Source of the DNA: a bacterium
GTDB taxonomy: Bacteria; Cyanobacteriota; Vampirovibrionia; Obscuribacterales; Obscuribacteraceae
Reading direction: 5' to 3'
NCBI GenBank assembly: GCA_030431355.1
Contig: JAUIJG010000336.1
Span: forward strand, 1-5,805
Length of the DNA: 5,805 bases
This document shows positions 1-5,682 of the stretch, piece by piece. Below the pieces are notes generated by a model. The model saw nothing but the letters and a program-made list of their open reading frames with translations. It was not told the origin of the DNA and made no database searches. Each line of letters begins with the position of its first letter. Positions within the stretch are counted from its first letter, which is position 1. The position numbers and the translations under genes were made by a program.

Positions 1-33
1 CTTTTTAAAGAACCTCGCCGACAGAACAAAAAT

Positions 34-85
34 TTGCCAATAATCCTAAAGACGGATACTCTGGGAACGGCTATGCTTGTATAGT
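34..85 (+). promoter_or_regulatory. Weak candidate promoter region of the cytochrome gene
   Basis: There is a TTGCCA box at 34-39, five of six matches to a sigma70 -35 element. At 17-bp spacing it is followed by only a poor -10 (TACTCT, 57-62). A much better -10-like hexamer, TATAGT (80-85), stands further downstream without a matching -35 at normal distance. Either could start a transcript with a leader of roughly 30 to 55 bases that contains the ribosome-binding site at 109-113. The pairing of boxes is unresolved, so this is a region to look at and not a firm promoter. Confidence 0.25.
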
Positions 86-108
86 CCGAATAGTTGGCAC
101 TTGCGAAC

Positions 109-113
109 GAGGG
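109..113 (+). promoter_or_regulatory. Ribosome-binding site that sets the TTG start of the cytochrome gene
   Basis: GAGGG lies 8 bases before the TTG at 122. The frame is open further up, to a TTG at 77, but that codon has no comparable site and would place 15 extra residues before the basic n-region of the signal peptide. The site and the signal-peptide shape together favour 122. Confidence 0.65.
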
Positions 114-121
114 CGAATAAA

Positions 122-898
122 TTGATCAAAGGGGATAAGAAATTCACGAAGAGATCAGGTCTGACATCGCTTCTTGCATTGTCCGCCCTGGCAGCCCTGG
201 TCACATCAGCCGCGGTATCGGGTCCCAGCCAGGCGGCAAAACAATCTTCTCCTAAAGCACTTCGCCTGATGGAGAAGAATGGCTGCTTGAACTGCCACTA
301 CGTTCAGGGCGATGGCGGCTTCATAGCGCCCCCGCTGGACGGTATATCCAGGTTCAGAAAGAAGGATGATCTGGTTAAAATGCTGACCTCCGACAAAGTC
401 TCGAAGACAAAGTCAGATAAGGAAGAGCAAAGCTATCCTTCCCCCGAAGAGCTCATGTCCCACGTCAAGCTCGGTCAAAAAGATGCCCTGGAGATAGTGG
501 ATTATCTAATGACTCTACCGGCGGATGAGAACTTCGAAGTTAAAGGCCATGGTGAAGCCTGGAAAGATATTTTTCCCCTGGGCTCAAAATTCGTGCCGGA
601 AAAAACATCAAAAAGCTCCCAGAAAGGGAAGAAGCTATTTTATAAAAACGGCTGTATAGCTTGCCACATAGTAGAAGGAAAAGGCGGCCGCTCCGGTCCC
701 TGCCTGGATGGCATAGGAGCCAGCAGAAGTCGCAAATTCATAGAAAAAAGAATAGAGAGCGGCGCTGTGGTAGTTAAATGCGGAACAGAGTACGCGCCAA
801 GTAACTACAGCATGCCACCATCTACGCTGTCTCGCAAAGCGATAACCAAAATAACGAACTTTCTTATGACTCTGCCGCCGGATCCGCGGGAGAACTAA
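122..898 (+). CDS. Exported diheme cytochrome c with two class I-like heme domains
   Basis: This is a predicted 258-residue electron-transfer protein acting outside the cytoplasmic membrane. From the TTG at 122 it begins with a Lys/Arg-rich n-region (residues 3-11), a hydrophobic core (about 14-33) and a likely signal peptidase site near SQA-AKQ (37-39). Two heme-attachment motifs follow, CLNCH (55-59) and CIACH (178-182). They lie in similar contexts: KNGC before, a glycine-rich stretch and (P/C)LDGI after, and a helix ending in LMTLP at 129-133 and 248-252. The tandem similarity indicates two related domains of about 90-100 residues. Likely axial methionines are M112 and M231. M231 sits in a typical SMPP context, while M112 is less certain. 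Domain 2 has two extra cysteines (C194, C220) that could form a disulfide. No catalytic domain is attached, so the role is probably electron carriage, partner unknown. The gene converges on and overlaps the hydrolase gene by 35 bp. The heme-protein assignment is firm; the physiological role is not known. Confidence 0.88.
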   Translation: MIKGDKKFTKRSGLTSLLALSALAALVTSAAVSGPSQAAKQSSPKALRLMEKNGCLNCHYVQGDGGFIAPPLDGISRFRKKDDLVKMLTSDKVSKTKSDKEEQSYPSPEELMSHVKLGQKDALEIVDYLMTLPADENFEVKGHGEAWKDIFPLGSKFVPEKTSKSSQKGKKLFYKNGCIACHIVEGKGGRSGPCLDGIGASRSRKFIEKRIESGAVVVKCGTEYAPSNYSMPPSTLSRKAITKITNFLMTLPPDPREN

Positions 899-2018
899 TT
901 AGAATATCCGACCTGTTTTCTTTCTTGAATGGCTCGGTCTCATCAAACCAATTAAAAATTGCGGAAACAGTATCCGGCTTGATGGCGCTGGTCTCGGTAA
1001 GCAAATGAGATCGCTTCTCGAGCTTCACATACTTCTTCTGATCGGACTTGATAGAGGAATAGAGCAACAGTGCATCGGTCGGTAAAACAACCAGATCTTT
1101 GCCGCCCACCATGAACAAGAGGGGTGGATCTTTCTTTACCCTGGGACCATGAATCAGCGCTTTTGCCACATACCCCTGGGTTCGAAGAAGATCGATCCAG
1201 GTTACCCGGCGACGGATTTCAGTATCGCTTTTGATATCATCTTTGACGTCTCGGTCTCTTGAAAGGAGGGAGTTGACGAAATGATTCAGTCTCATGTTCA
1301 TATGAGGACTGACCATTACAGGAAGCGTTGCTTCCATGGCACTCATTGGGTGTACAAAGAGAATAGGATTGATTTGAACCGCGGGAGCAGAGAGAATGAT
1401 ACCGTCTATAAGATCGCGACTCTCCACCGCCATTTTCAGACAAGGCGTAGCACCCAGACTTTCCCCCAATAGGCAGATAGGAGTTCGAGGATACTCTTCT
1501 CGAACCATGGAGACCAGCTCCACCAATCTCTTATGACTTCTACCGTAATGAATTCGACGCTTCGAGCGGATACCGTCCACCAGAGGTCTCTTATCGGTAA
1601 AGAAATTACGCCCGAATCCATACATATCGTAGGCGATACCATAGAAGTTGTTGGCGGCAAGAATTTTAGCCAACTTGTCGTAACGTCTTCCATGCATGGT
1701 GAAGCCATGGACAAAAATGACGATGCCGCGATAATTCTTACCTTCTTTGCCTTCTTTTTGGATGGGTATCCACTCATAAGTAGGGATCTTCAGGCTCTGA
1801 GTATATTTGCCGTCCTGGATATACTCATAAAGAAAGTCCCCGGATATTCGCTCTTCAATGGAAATATTTTCGGCTTCCGAGCACTCTACATCAATGGCAG
1901 AAGCTGCGGGACAGATAGAAGCAAGTGCCAGAGTACAGACCAGGAGGAGGCACAGGAAGATAGCCGCCTGCCGGTGCCCTGGAACTTCTATTCGATATCG
2001 GGAGCGGAGCCTGGTCAA
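864..2018 (-). CDS. Exported alpha/beta hydrolase, monoglyceride lipase / serine aminopeptidase S33-like
   Basis: This is a 384-residue serine hydrolase, probably an esterase or lysophospholipase/monoacylglycerol lipase type enzyme. The N-terminus has an Arg-rich n-region (residues 3-16), a hydrophobic core (17-34) and a possible cleavage site after AASA (38-41), so it is likely exported. The fold is marked by the oxyanion-side FVHG (102-105), the nucleophile elbow GESLG (185-189, Ser187), the acid in GGKD (Asp308) and His338 in KRSHLL. These are in the order and spacing usual for the family. Residues 135-160 and 215-275 would hold lid or cap elements, which vary in this family and determine substrate. 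The start is a TTG preceded by AGGTGG at a short 4-base spacing. The frame stays open 37 codons further up without any ATG, GTG or TTG. Substrate cannot be read from sequence. S33 peptidases and lipases share this signature, and the HG-GxSxG layout of monoglyceride lipases fits best. Confidence 0.85.
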   Translation of the reverse strand: MTRLRSRYRIEVPGHRQAAIFLCLLLVCTLALASICPAASAIDVECSEAENISIEERISGDFLYEYIQDGKYTQSLKIPTYEWIPIQKEGKEGKNYRGIVIFVHGFTMHGRRYDKLAKILAANNFYGIAYDMYGFGRNFFTDKRPLVDGIRSKRRIHYGRSHKRLVELVSMVREEYPRTPICLLGESLGATPCLKMAVESRDLIDGIILSAPAVQINPILFVHPMSAMEATLPVMVSPHMNMRLNHFVNSLLSRDRDVKDDIKSDTEIRRRVTWIDLLRTQGYVAKALIHGPRVKKDPPLLFMVGGKDLVVLPTDALLLYSSIKSDQKKYVKLEKRSHLLTETSAIKPDTVSAIFNWFDETEPFKKENRSDILISSPADPAAES

Positions 2019-2132
2019 AAGACCACCTAAAAGCTCGGTGAAAACGTCAAAGGTCTTCTCCTGACCCTGAAGAACAAGGTGGTGCCGAGCACGGCAGAAG
2101 AAGTGCCAAGATCCTACTTCATTGAGACTTCA
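2019..2132 (-). other. Possible structured 5' leader of the hydrolase mRNA
   Basis: Seen on the minus strand, this stretch contains three pairings that exclude each other in part. First, ACCACCT (2077-2083) can pair with the SD heptamer AGGTGGT (2022-2028). Second, AGAAGACC (2052-2059) can pair with GGTCTTTT (2017-2024) across the SD and start codon, with one G-U pair. Third, TGCCG/CGGCA (2083-2087 with 2092-2096) forms a small local hairpin that would use part of the first anti-SD. The stretch is also open in the hydrolase frame up to a TGA at 2130-2132, but it has no start codon. It resembles no riboswitch class that I can name. A regulatory leader is an inference from base pairing only. 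Confidence 0.3.
2023..2028 (-). promoter_or_regulatory. Ribosome-binding site of the hydrolase gene, possibly sequestered
   Basis: On the minus strand AGGTGG stands 4 bases before the TTG start at 2018. It is the only good site near the first usable start codon. The same stretch, extended to AGGTGGT, is perfectly complementary to ACCACCT further up the leader (2077-2083 in plus coordinates), so it could be masked in the mRNA. Confidence 0.5.
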
Positions 2133-2460
2133 AAGAAACTGAACTGAATCTCAAACTGCTAAGCAATACCGAACTCTCTCAACAAAGCTCAGATAATAAA
2201 TTTTATGACTTTTCATGTAGTTAAATTCCGAAGAAATCCAAGAATTTAGCCGCAAAAAGATAAAAAATCCGATCACTCTGAGAAACGAGTAAAAGCCCAC
2301 AGAGCCAAGGCTTCAGAGCAGTTCCCCCCAAAAGGTTAAAAGCCCTACTCAAAAGCTGTAGCTGTGCGAATTTTTCAACTGCCATGCCCCACCCGGGTCT
2401 CCTGCAAGGTCCGCAAAGCAAAGCGGCCAGGAAAAAGTAACTGCTGGCAAATCAGATTTT
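2133..2460. other. Intergenic stretch with no convincing gene
   Basis: This mostly A/T-rich spacer lies between two divergently transcribed genes. It must hold the hydrolase promoter, but I cannot pick a box pair with confidence. Visible structure is limited to an interrupted inverted repeat CCGC/GCGG (2411-2414 and 2423-2426, loop of 8) and a doubled AGCTGT around 2355-2370. A minus-strand frame of 66 codons at 2221-2421 has no ribosome-binding site or domain and a composition typical of non-coding sequence. A small RNA is possible, but nothing in the sequence identifies one. Confidence 0.5.
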
Positions 2461-2489
2461 TTGTGATACGCTGATGAAGCGATTACAAA
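2461..2489 (+). promoter_or_regulatory. Candidate promoter of the ribbon-helix-helix gene
   Basis: TTGTGA (2461-2466) and TACAAA (2484-2489) match sigma70 -35 and -10 elements at four of six positions each and have the ideal 17-bp spacing. Transcription would start near 2496, inside the inverted repeat that follows. The mRNA would then have a leader of only about 15 bases with no Shine-Dalgarno site. Confidence 0.4.
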
Positions 2490-2509
2490 TTGTAGTCACT
2501 CAACTACAA
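2490..2509. promoter_or_regulatory. Perfect 7-bp inverted repeat, likely operator, directly before the start codon
   Basis: TTGTAGT (2490-2496) and ACTACAA (2503-2509) are exact reverse complements separated by 6 bp, and the second arm ends 2 bp before the ATG at 2512. A second order is overlaid: the heptamer TACAAAT occurs at 2484-2490 and again at 2505-2511, exactly 21 bp apart, about two helical turns. Ribbon-helix-helix proteins commonly bind short repeated half-sites and repress their own genes (established for Arc, CopG and MetJ). The position over the predicted transcription start therefore suggests autorepression. TACA-N3-TGTA within it resembles BlaI/CopY sites, but those have N2 spacing and no such regulator is in the window. 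Confidence 0.55.
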
Positions 2510-2511
2510 AT

Positions 2512-3114
2512 ATGAGACCAAAGAAAGTAAAAACGTCCAATATAAGCCTGCGCATTCCTGATGAATACAGGAAGCAACTGCAATTGCAGGCGGATAAGAA
2601 AGGAGTGAGTTTCAACGCCCATTTGCTCCGGGTGCTAGAAATTCATTTGATGAGCTCCGGCTTTGGGCCAACTTCAGTAACAACAAGCTCCGGCAGACTC
2701 TTCGAAATCAGATTCGAGGAGTATACTGACAACGTTGACGAAACTTCATTTGCTTTTTTTGTAGATGAGCCTAAATTCGAGAAGGAGCGTGCTTATTATG
2801 TTATTGGTATAGGCCGCACTGTCCTTCGAGATTGGCAGGTGACTGACAAAGTGACCGTAGCAAAAGAAGTCGGACTGGCGTTACTTAACTTCTATAATCG
2901 TCAGGGCATGGAGGTAGATAAACTGATCTGGAATCAGTACTCAGGGGTCGATGAAGACAATAAAAGGCTCCTGCAAGTAGCTGAGGTGCCAGAAACCCTG
3001 GAAGAATTCCTGGACATGCTTGCCACAGGCAGATGGAAAGATAAGTTTGTTGAGCAATCAGATATCAGCCAGGACATACGAAGGGGCAGACCGGAATCCG
3101 CCTTATACCGATGA
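2512..3114 (+). CDS. Ribbon-helix-helix DNA-binding protein with unknown C-terminal domain
   Basis: This is a 200-residue putative transcription regulator. The N-terminus reads as an Arc/MetJ-type ribbon-helix-helix: a basic arm (residues 2-7), a beta strand SNISLRIP (9-16), helix A (17-30), a GVS turn and helix B (34-47). Such domains work as dimers that insert the paired beta strands into the major groove. The remainder (about 55-200) is not a domain I recognise. It appears to be mixed alpha/beta (strands near 62-70, 79-84 and 94-101) with an acidic helical part (158-172) and an Arg-rich tail (186-200). It is far longer than classical Arc/CopG proteins and could bind a ligand or a partner protein. 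The start at 2512 is needed to keep the beta strand, although no Shine-Dalgarno site precedes it. No toxin-sized partner gene adjoins it; the next gene is a desaturase 130 bp on. An antitoxin role is therefore not supported. Confidence 0.7.
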   Translation: MRPKKVKTSNISLRIPDEYRKQLQLQADKKGVSFNAHLLRVLEIHLMSSGFGPTSVTTSSGRLFEIRFEEYTDNVDETSFAFFVDEPKFEKERAYYVIGIGRTVLRDWQVTDKVTVAKEVGLALLNFYNRQGMEVDKLIWNQYSGVDEDNKRLLQVAEVPETLEEFLDMLATGRWKDKFVEQSDISQDIRRGRPESALYR

Positions 3115-3164
3115 TTCCCTAGGAAGAAATCAGTTCTACTTTATGAATCACAAGTTTTGAAAGT

Positions 3165-3215
3165 TTGACACCAACCAAAAATCCGAGACCCAACAGGTTT
3201 CCAGAAATATTGGAA
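3165..3215 (+). promoter_or_regulatory. Possible regulatory region before the desaturase gene
   Basis: The 130-bp gap holds a perfect -35-type hexamer TTGACA (3165-3170), but no good -10 stands 16-19 bp after it. Further on is an inverted repeat TTCCA-N7-TGGAA (3199-3203 and 3211-3215), which ends 29 bp before the ATG. It could be an operator or activator site. Its half-sites differ from those before the ribbon-helix-helix gene. The desaturase may have its own regulated promoter here or be read through from the upstream gene, as I see no terminator between them. Confidence 0.3.
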
Positions 3216-3244
3216 GCAAATCAGTCAGGAAGAGGACAAATTAA

Positions 3245-4141
3245 ATGGTCGAGTTCGCATTAATATTTCTAGCCTTCTATATCTGGCACGCCCTTGGTAT
3301 TTGCATCGGCTACCACAGATATCTTTCGCACCGCACTTTCACGACCTCCAGGTTTATGGAGTACTTCTGGGTGCTGCCGGGCTATCTGGCATTCGAAGGC
3401 TCGCCAATCTGGTGGGCTGTGATGCACCGCGCGCACCATCGTTGGGTCGACACTGAACTGGATCCCCATTCTCCTAGATTCGGTCTATTCCATGCCCATA
3501 TCGGCTGGACCATGGACAAGACCTACAGAAGCCATATCAATCCTAAGACCCAGGCAAAAGACCTGATTAACGATCCGATCTACAAATTCCTGGAACAGGA
3601 CGGAGACTGGACTAAAGCACACACAATCAACTTCTCCATCGGTTTTGGTTTTCGCGCCATCCTCTGGGCGCTCTTCGGATGGCAGGTGGCCCTTGCCAGT
3701 CTTCTGGCCGGACTAGCGGTATTACAAATACCTTTAATGCTCAATGTTTTCTGCCATATGAAAAGCCTCGGATATAAGAACTACAACACCGAGGACGATA
3801 GCGTCAATGTCTGGTGGGTTGGTCTACTCGCCTGTGGTGAAGGTTGGCACAACAACCACCATGCCAGCCCCGGGTCCGCCCAATCGGGAATCAAACCCTT
3901 CGAATTTGATCTGGCCTGGCAGGTGATTAAGTTGATGCGGGCCCTGAAGCTAATTCGTAACGTCAATGTTATCCCCCATGAAAGATTGGTGGCAAGATAC
4001 GGCGAACCCGGAGCTCCGCTGAAGGAGTTGGCACCTGCTCCCGCACCAGCATCGGTACCAAATCCCGGCGCGGCTGAAAATCTTACCGTCAACAAACAGC
4101 TTCATGTTCGTAAACAACTGGCTACTTCAAACACAAAGTAA
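3245..4141 (+). CDS. Membrane fatty acyl-CoA desaturase, delta-9 type family
   Basis: This 298-residue integral membrane di-iron enzyme is expected to introduce a double bond into a saturated acyl chain using O2 and an electron donor, adjusting membrane fluidity. The three family histidine boxes are intact: HRYLSH (24-29), HRAHH (61-65) and HNNHH (202-206). The additional ligand-type His171 in NVFCH is also present. Other family signatures are GYHR (22-25), PIWWAVMHR (54-62), the DPHSP stretch (73-77) and GEGWHNNHHA (198-207). Hydrophobic segments lie at about 4-21, 37-50, 131-145 and 148-168. AGAGGA (3231-3236) precedes the ATG by 8 bases, and an in-frame TAA touches the ATG, so no longer start exists. 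Relatives usually have a further membrane segment before the first histidine box, so this N-terminus is short by about one helix. A Pro/Ala-rich tail (261-276) ends the protein. Regiospecificity cannot be told from sequence, and no dedicated electron donor is nearby. Confidence 0.92.
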   Translation: MVEFALIFLAFYIWHALGICIGYHRYLSHRTFTTSRFMEYFWVLPGYLAFEGSPIWWAVMHRAHHRWVDTELDPHSPRFGLFHAHIGWTMDKTYRSHINPKTQAKDLINDPIYKFLEQDGDWTKAHTINFSIGFGFRAILWALFGWQVALASLLAGLAVLQIPLMLNVFCHMKSLGYKNYNTEDDSVNVWWVGLLACGEGWHNNHHASPGSAQSGIKPFEFDLAWQVIKLMRALKLIRNVNVIPHERLVARYGEPGAPLKELAPAPAPASVPNPGAAENLTVNKQLHVRKQLATSNTK

Positions 4142-4168
4142 GAGTAGACAGAAAACTGGAAATGCACT

Positions 4169-4200
4169 CGACTGGAAAGCTACTTTAGCCTTTCCAGTCG
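4169..4200 (+). other. Strong RNA hairpin between desaturase and coiled-coil genes
   Basis: CGACTGGAAA (4169-4178) pairs perfectly with TTTCCAGTCG (4191-4200). Inside it, GCTA (4179-4182) pairs with TAGC (4186-4189), leaving one bulged C (4190) and a CTT loop, about 14 pairs in all. No run of T follows on either strand, so it is not a classical intrinsic terminator. It could protect the 3' end of the desaturase mRNA, be processed, or act in the leader of the next gene. An upstream copy of ACTGGAAA (4155-4162) can compete for the same right arm. Confidence 0.6.
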
Positions 4201-4223
4201 GAGACCAGAATAATAGAACTAAG

Positions 4224-4508
4224 ATGATCAGTAAGTTTTCCGCATCGGTGACCCTGTCGGTAATACTCGTAGCCTCTGTGGCTATTGCGCTGCACTATCC
4301 GGCTGAAGCTTACAACGATCAGGTCTATAACAGTTTGCTCAGAACAAGAGACGCGCTCATAGATCAGAAAAAATCCATAGAGCAGGCAATTGAGCAAACA
4401 AGAAAAAAAATAGACGCGTTAAACGCACATTTGAAGACCCTGGAAGATTACCTCAAACAGACCGACTCTGACATAAAAGATGTCGACCGAGCGCTGAGAA
4501 ATGGATGA
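4224..4508 (+). CDS. Small exported coiled-coil protein, function unknown
   Basis: This is a 94-residue protein I cannot assign to a named family. Residues 1-29 form a signal peptide: MISK, then a hydrophobic core (about 8-23) with a good signal peptidase site at AEA-YN (27-29). The mature part (30-94) is almost wholly a charged helix with heptad-like spacing of Leu, Ile and Ala between about 38 and 91. It would be an exported coiled coil able to self-associate or to bind its neighbour. The ATG at 4224 was chosen because it starts the signal peptide. The frame is open back to 4104, but that would overlap the desaturase and bury the signal. No strong Shine-Dalgarno site is visible, and a GGAG (about 4200-4203) is too far away. 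The next gene begins 19 bp after its stop and also encodes an exported protein, suggesting one transcript. Confidence 0.65.
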   Translation: MISKFSASVTLSVILVASVAIALHYPAEAYNDQVYNSLLRTRDALIDQKKSIEQAIEQTRKKIDALNAHLKTLEDYLKQTDSDIKDVDRALRNG

Positions 4509-4510
4509 TT

Positions 4511-4519
4511 GGAGGGGAG
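4511..4519 (+). promoter_or_regulatory. Very strong ribosome-binding site that fixes the start of the NTF2-like gene
   Basis: GGAGGGGAG stands 8 bases before the ATG at 4528. An earlier in-frame ATG at 4501 overlaps the end of the previous gene, but it would put nine residues including acidic ones ahead of the MSKRSK signal-peptide n-region, so 4528 is preferred. The site lies just after the previous stop codon (4506-4508), an arrangement that allows translational coupling. Confidence 0.75.
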
Positions 4520-4527
4520 CTATAAAA

Positions 4528-5682
4528 ATGTCAAAACGAAGCAAAGCCAGCACCATCGGCACAGCGATGTCTTTAACCCTATTTTTATCCATAGTTGGCT
4601 CACCACCAGCGGTAGCATCTGATCCTATCGAAAAGAGTGAAATAACAGCAACCTCCCAGGAGCCGCTCACCTTTTCTTTCCAACCCACCAACCCCGACGC
4701 GAAGGTGATTCTGAAAATCCTGGAAGAGATGGCCACAGCCTGTATTCATCAGGATATAGAGACGATAGGAAAATATATGCACGATGATGTCACCAGCATC
4801 AACGAGCGAACCAAAGTAGTTCTTTCCGGCAAAGAGAAAGTGATCGAGCATATTGAAGCTGTCTTCAAACAATATTCCCCCGAAGGTGCCACACCGCTTA
4901 TTTCTTATCGCATCTCACAGCCATTCATCCATGTGCACGGAAAAGAAGCAATAGCAACTTACACAGGAATTGCGAAAATCGGCGGACTACACCCCACTGA
5001 ATTGAGATCTAGAATCAGTGAAGTCTTTGTCAAAGACTCGGATAGCTGGAAAAGCATTCATTATAAAAGCCGCTGGGACCACGAAAAGGTCCTGAATAAA
5101 TCCCAGGAAGAGGAAAGCAATCCCACAGAATATCGCTTTAAGTCCAGTGATTTTGAGCAGCTAAAAGGAGGCGTCAAAGTCCTCATTCTCAACCTTCAAG
5201 ATATTCGCGTTCTAGGTCATGACCTCTGGATAGCAGGCAGAGCAGTGAAAGAACTGGAAAGAGAAAGCGATAGAAAGATGCTCTCCGTAAACGCGATATC
5301 AAATGAGATAGAACCTGTTATCTCGCCGGACAAATCGGAATTTATTGAGCCACGCAAGAAATATCTCGACCATTACTGCAATGAAATAGAGACAATATTG
5401 AACTCTCTGAACAAAGCTGTCGATCAATATGAAGATGGCGCCCTCAATATGGTAGCGGAAGAGAAGATAAAAGATTCGGTGAAAACGATCTTGAATGACT
5501 TCATATCCAGTACCAGGCAAGCGCGCAAACACCTCACCTCTCTTACTCGCCTGACGAAATCCCCGCCCTACGACAACGAAGCCATACTGCGAATAATTAG
5601 CCTTCTCTCCGCGGACATAGAAAAAATGAACGCGGAGCAAAGAGCACTGATCAAGGCTTTTAAAAAAACCGAAAGCCGATAG
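4528..5682 (+). CDS. Exported protein with NTF2-like (SnoaL/DUF4440-type) domain and helical C-terminus
   Basis: This is a 384-residue protein. It begins with a basic n-region (KRSK), a hydrophobic core (about 9-24) and a likely cleavage site at AVA-SD (28-30). Residues about 57-186 look like an NTF2-like cone fold: a first helix ILKILEEMATACIHQDIE, then YMHDDV and the GKEKVIEHI helix, followed by beta strands ending in DSWKSIHYKSRW. This order is typical of SnoaL/DUF4440 proteins. Members may be enzymes, ligand carriers or association domains, and I see no catalytic set that decides. Residues about 195-384 are unrecognised, mainly long charged helices (208-245, 290-325, 330-350, 355-382) that could form a bundle. 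A partner role with the preceding coiled-coil protein is plausible from the 19-bp spacing and shared export, but unproven. The stop codon lies in the loop of the terminator hairpin. Confidence 0.7.
   Translation: MSKRSKASTIGTAMSLTLFLSIVGSPPAVASDPIEKSEITATSQEPLTFSFQPTNPDAKVILKILEEMATACIHQDIETIGKYMHDDVTSINERTKVVLSGKEKVIEHIEAVFKQYSPEGATPLISYRISQPFIHVHGKEAIATYTGIAKIGGLHPTELRSRISEVFVKDSDSWKSIHYKSRWDHEKVLNKSQEEESNPTEYRFKSSDFEQLKGGVKVLILNLQDIRVLGHDLWIAGRAVKELERESDRKMLSVNAISNEIEPVISPDKSEFIEPRKKYLDHYCNEIETILNSLNKAVDQYEDGALNMVAEEKIKDSVKTILNDFISSTRQARKHLTSLTRLTKSPPYDNEAILRIISLLSADIEKMNAEQRALIKAFKKTESR

Noticed and set aside
1..84. Frame open from the left edge for 27 codons ending in TAG (82-84), as a possible 3' end of an upstream gene.
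   Set aside because: It is too short to tell from chance, has no recognisable sequence, and overlaps the better -10-like box of the cytochrome gene.
77..121. Upstream TTG start for the cytochrome gene.
   Set aside because: No ribosome-binding site precedes it, and it would add 15 residues before the signal peptide. The TTG at 122 has GAGGG at correct spacing.
1533..2030. Plus-strand frame of 165 codons opposite the hydrolase gene.
   Set aside because: It lies wholly antisense to a gene with a full catalytic triad, has no ribosome-binding site, and contains no recognisable domain.
2221..2421. Minus-strand frame of 66 codons in the intergenic spacer.
   Set aside because: It has no Shine-Dalgarno site and no domain, its composition looks non-coding, and it lies in a region needed for divergent promoters.
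2395..2430. Weak resemblance (CAAGGTCCGCAAAGC...) to the conserved domain IV of SRP RNA.
   Set aside because: The invariant GGAAGGAAGCAGCC core and its tetraloop are not present, and no flanking stem of the right length is seen.
2484..2494. BlaI/MecI/CopY-type operator (TACA-N3-TGTA).
   Set aside because: Those operators have N2 spacing and neither regulator nor target gene is in the window. The larger inverted repeat explains the site better.
2512..3114. Antitoxin of a toxin-antitoxin pair, suggested by the ribbon-helix-helix domain.
   Set aside because: No toxin-sized gene is adjacent on either side. The next gene is a 298-residue desaturase after a 130-bp gap.
4104..4223. N-terminal extension of the coiled-coil protein starting at 4104.
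   Set aside because: It would overlap the desaturase gene, run through the hairpin, and bury the signal peptide that begins at the ATG at 4224.
4419..4872. Minus-strand frames opposite the coiled-coil and NTF2-like genes.
   Set aside because: They are antisense shadows of genes with signal peptides and good start sites and have no independent coding evidence.
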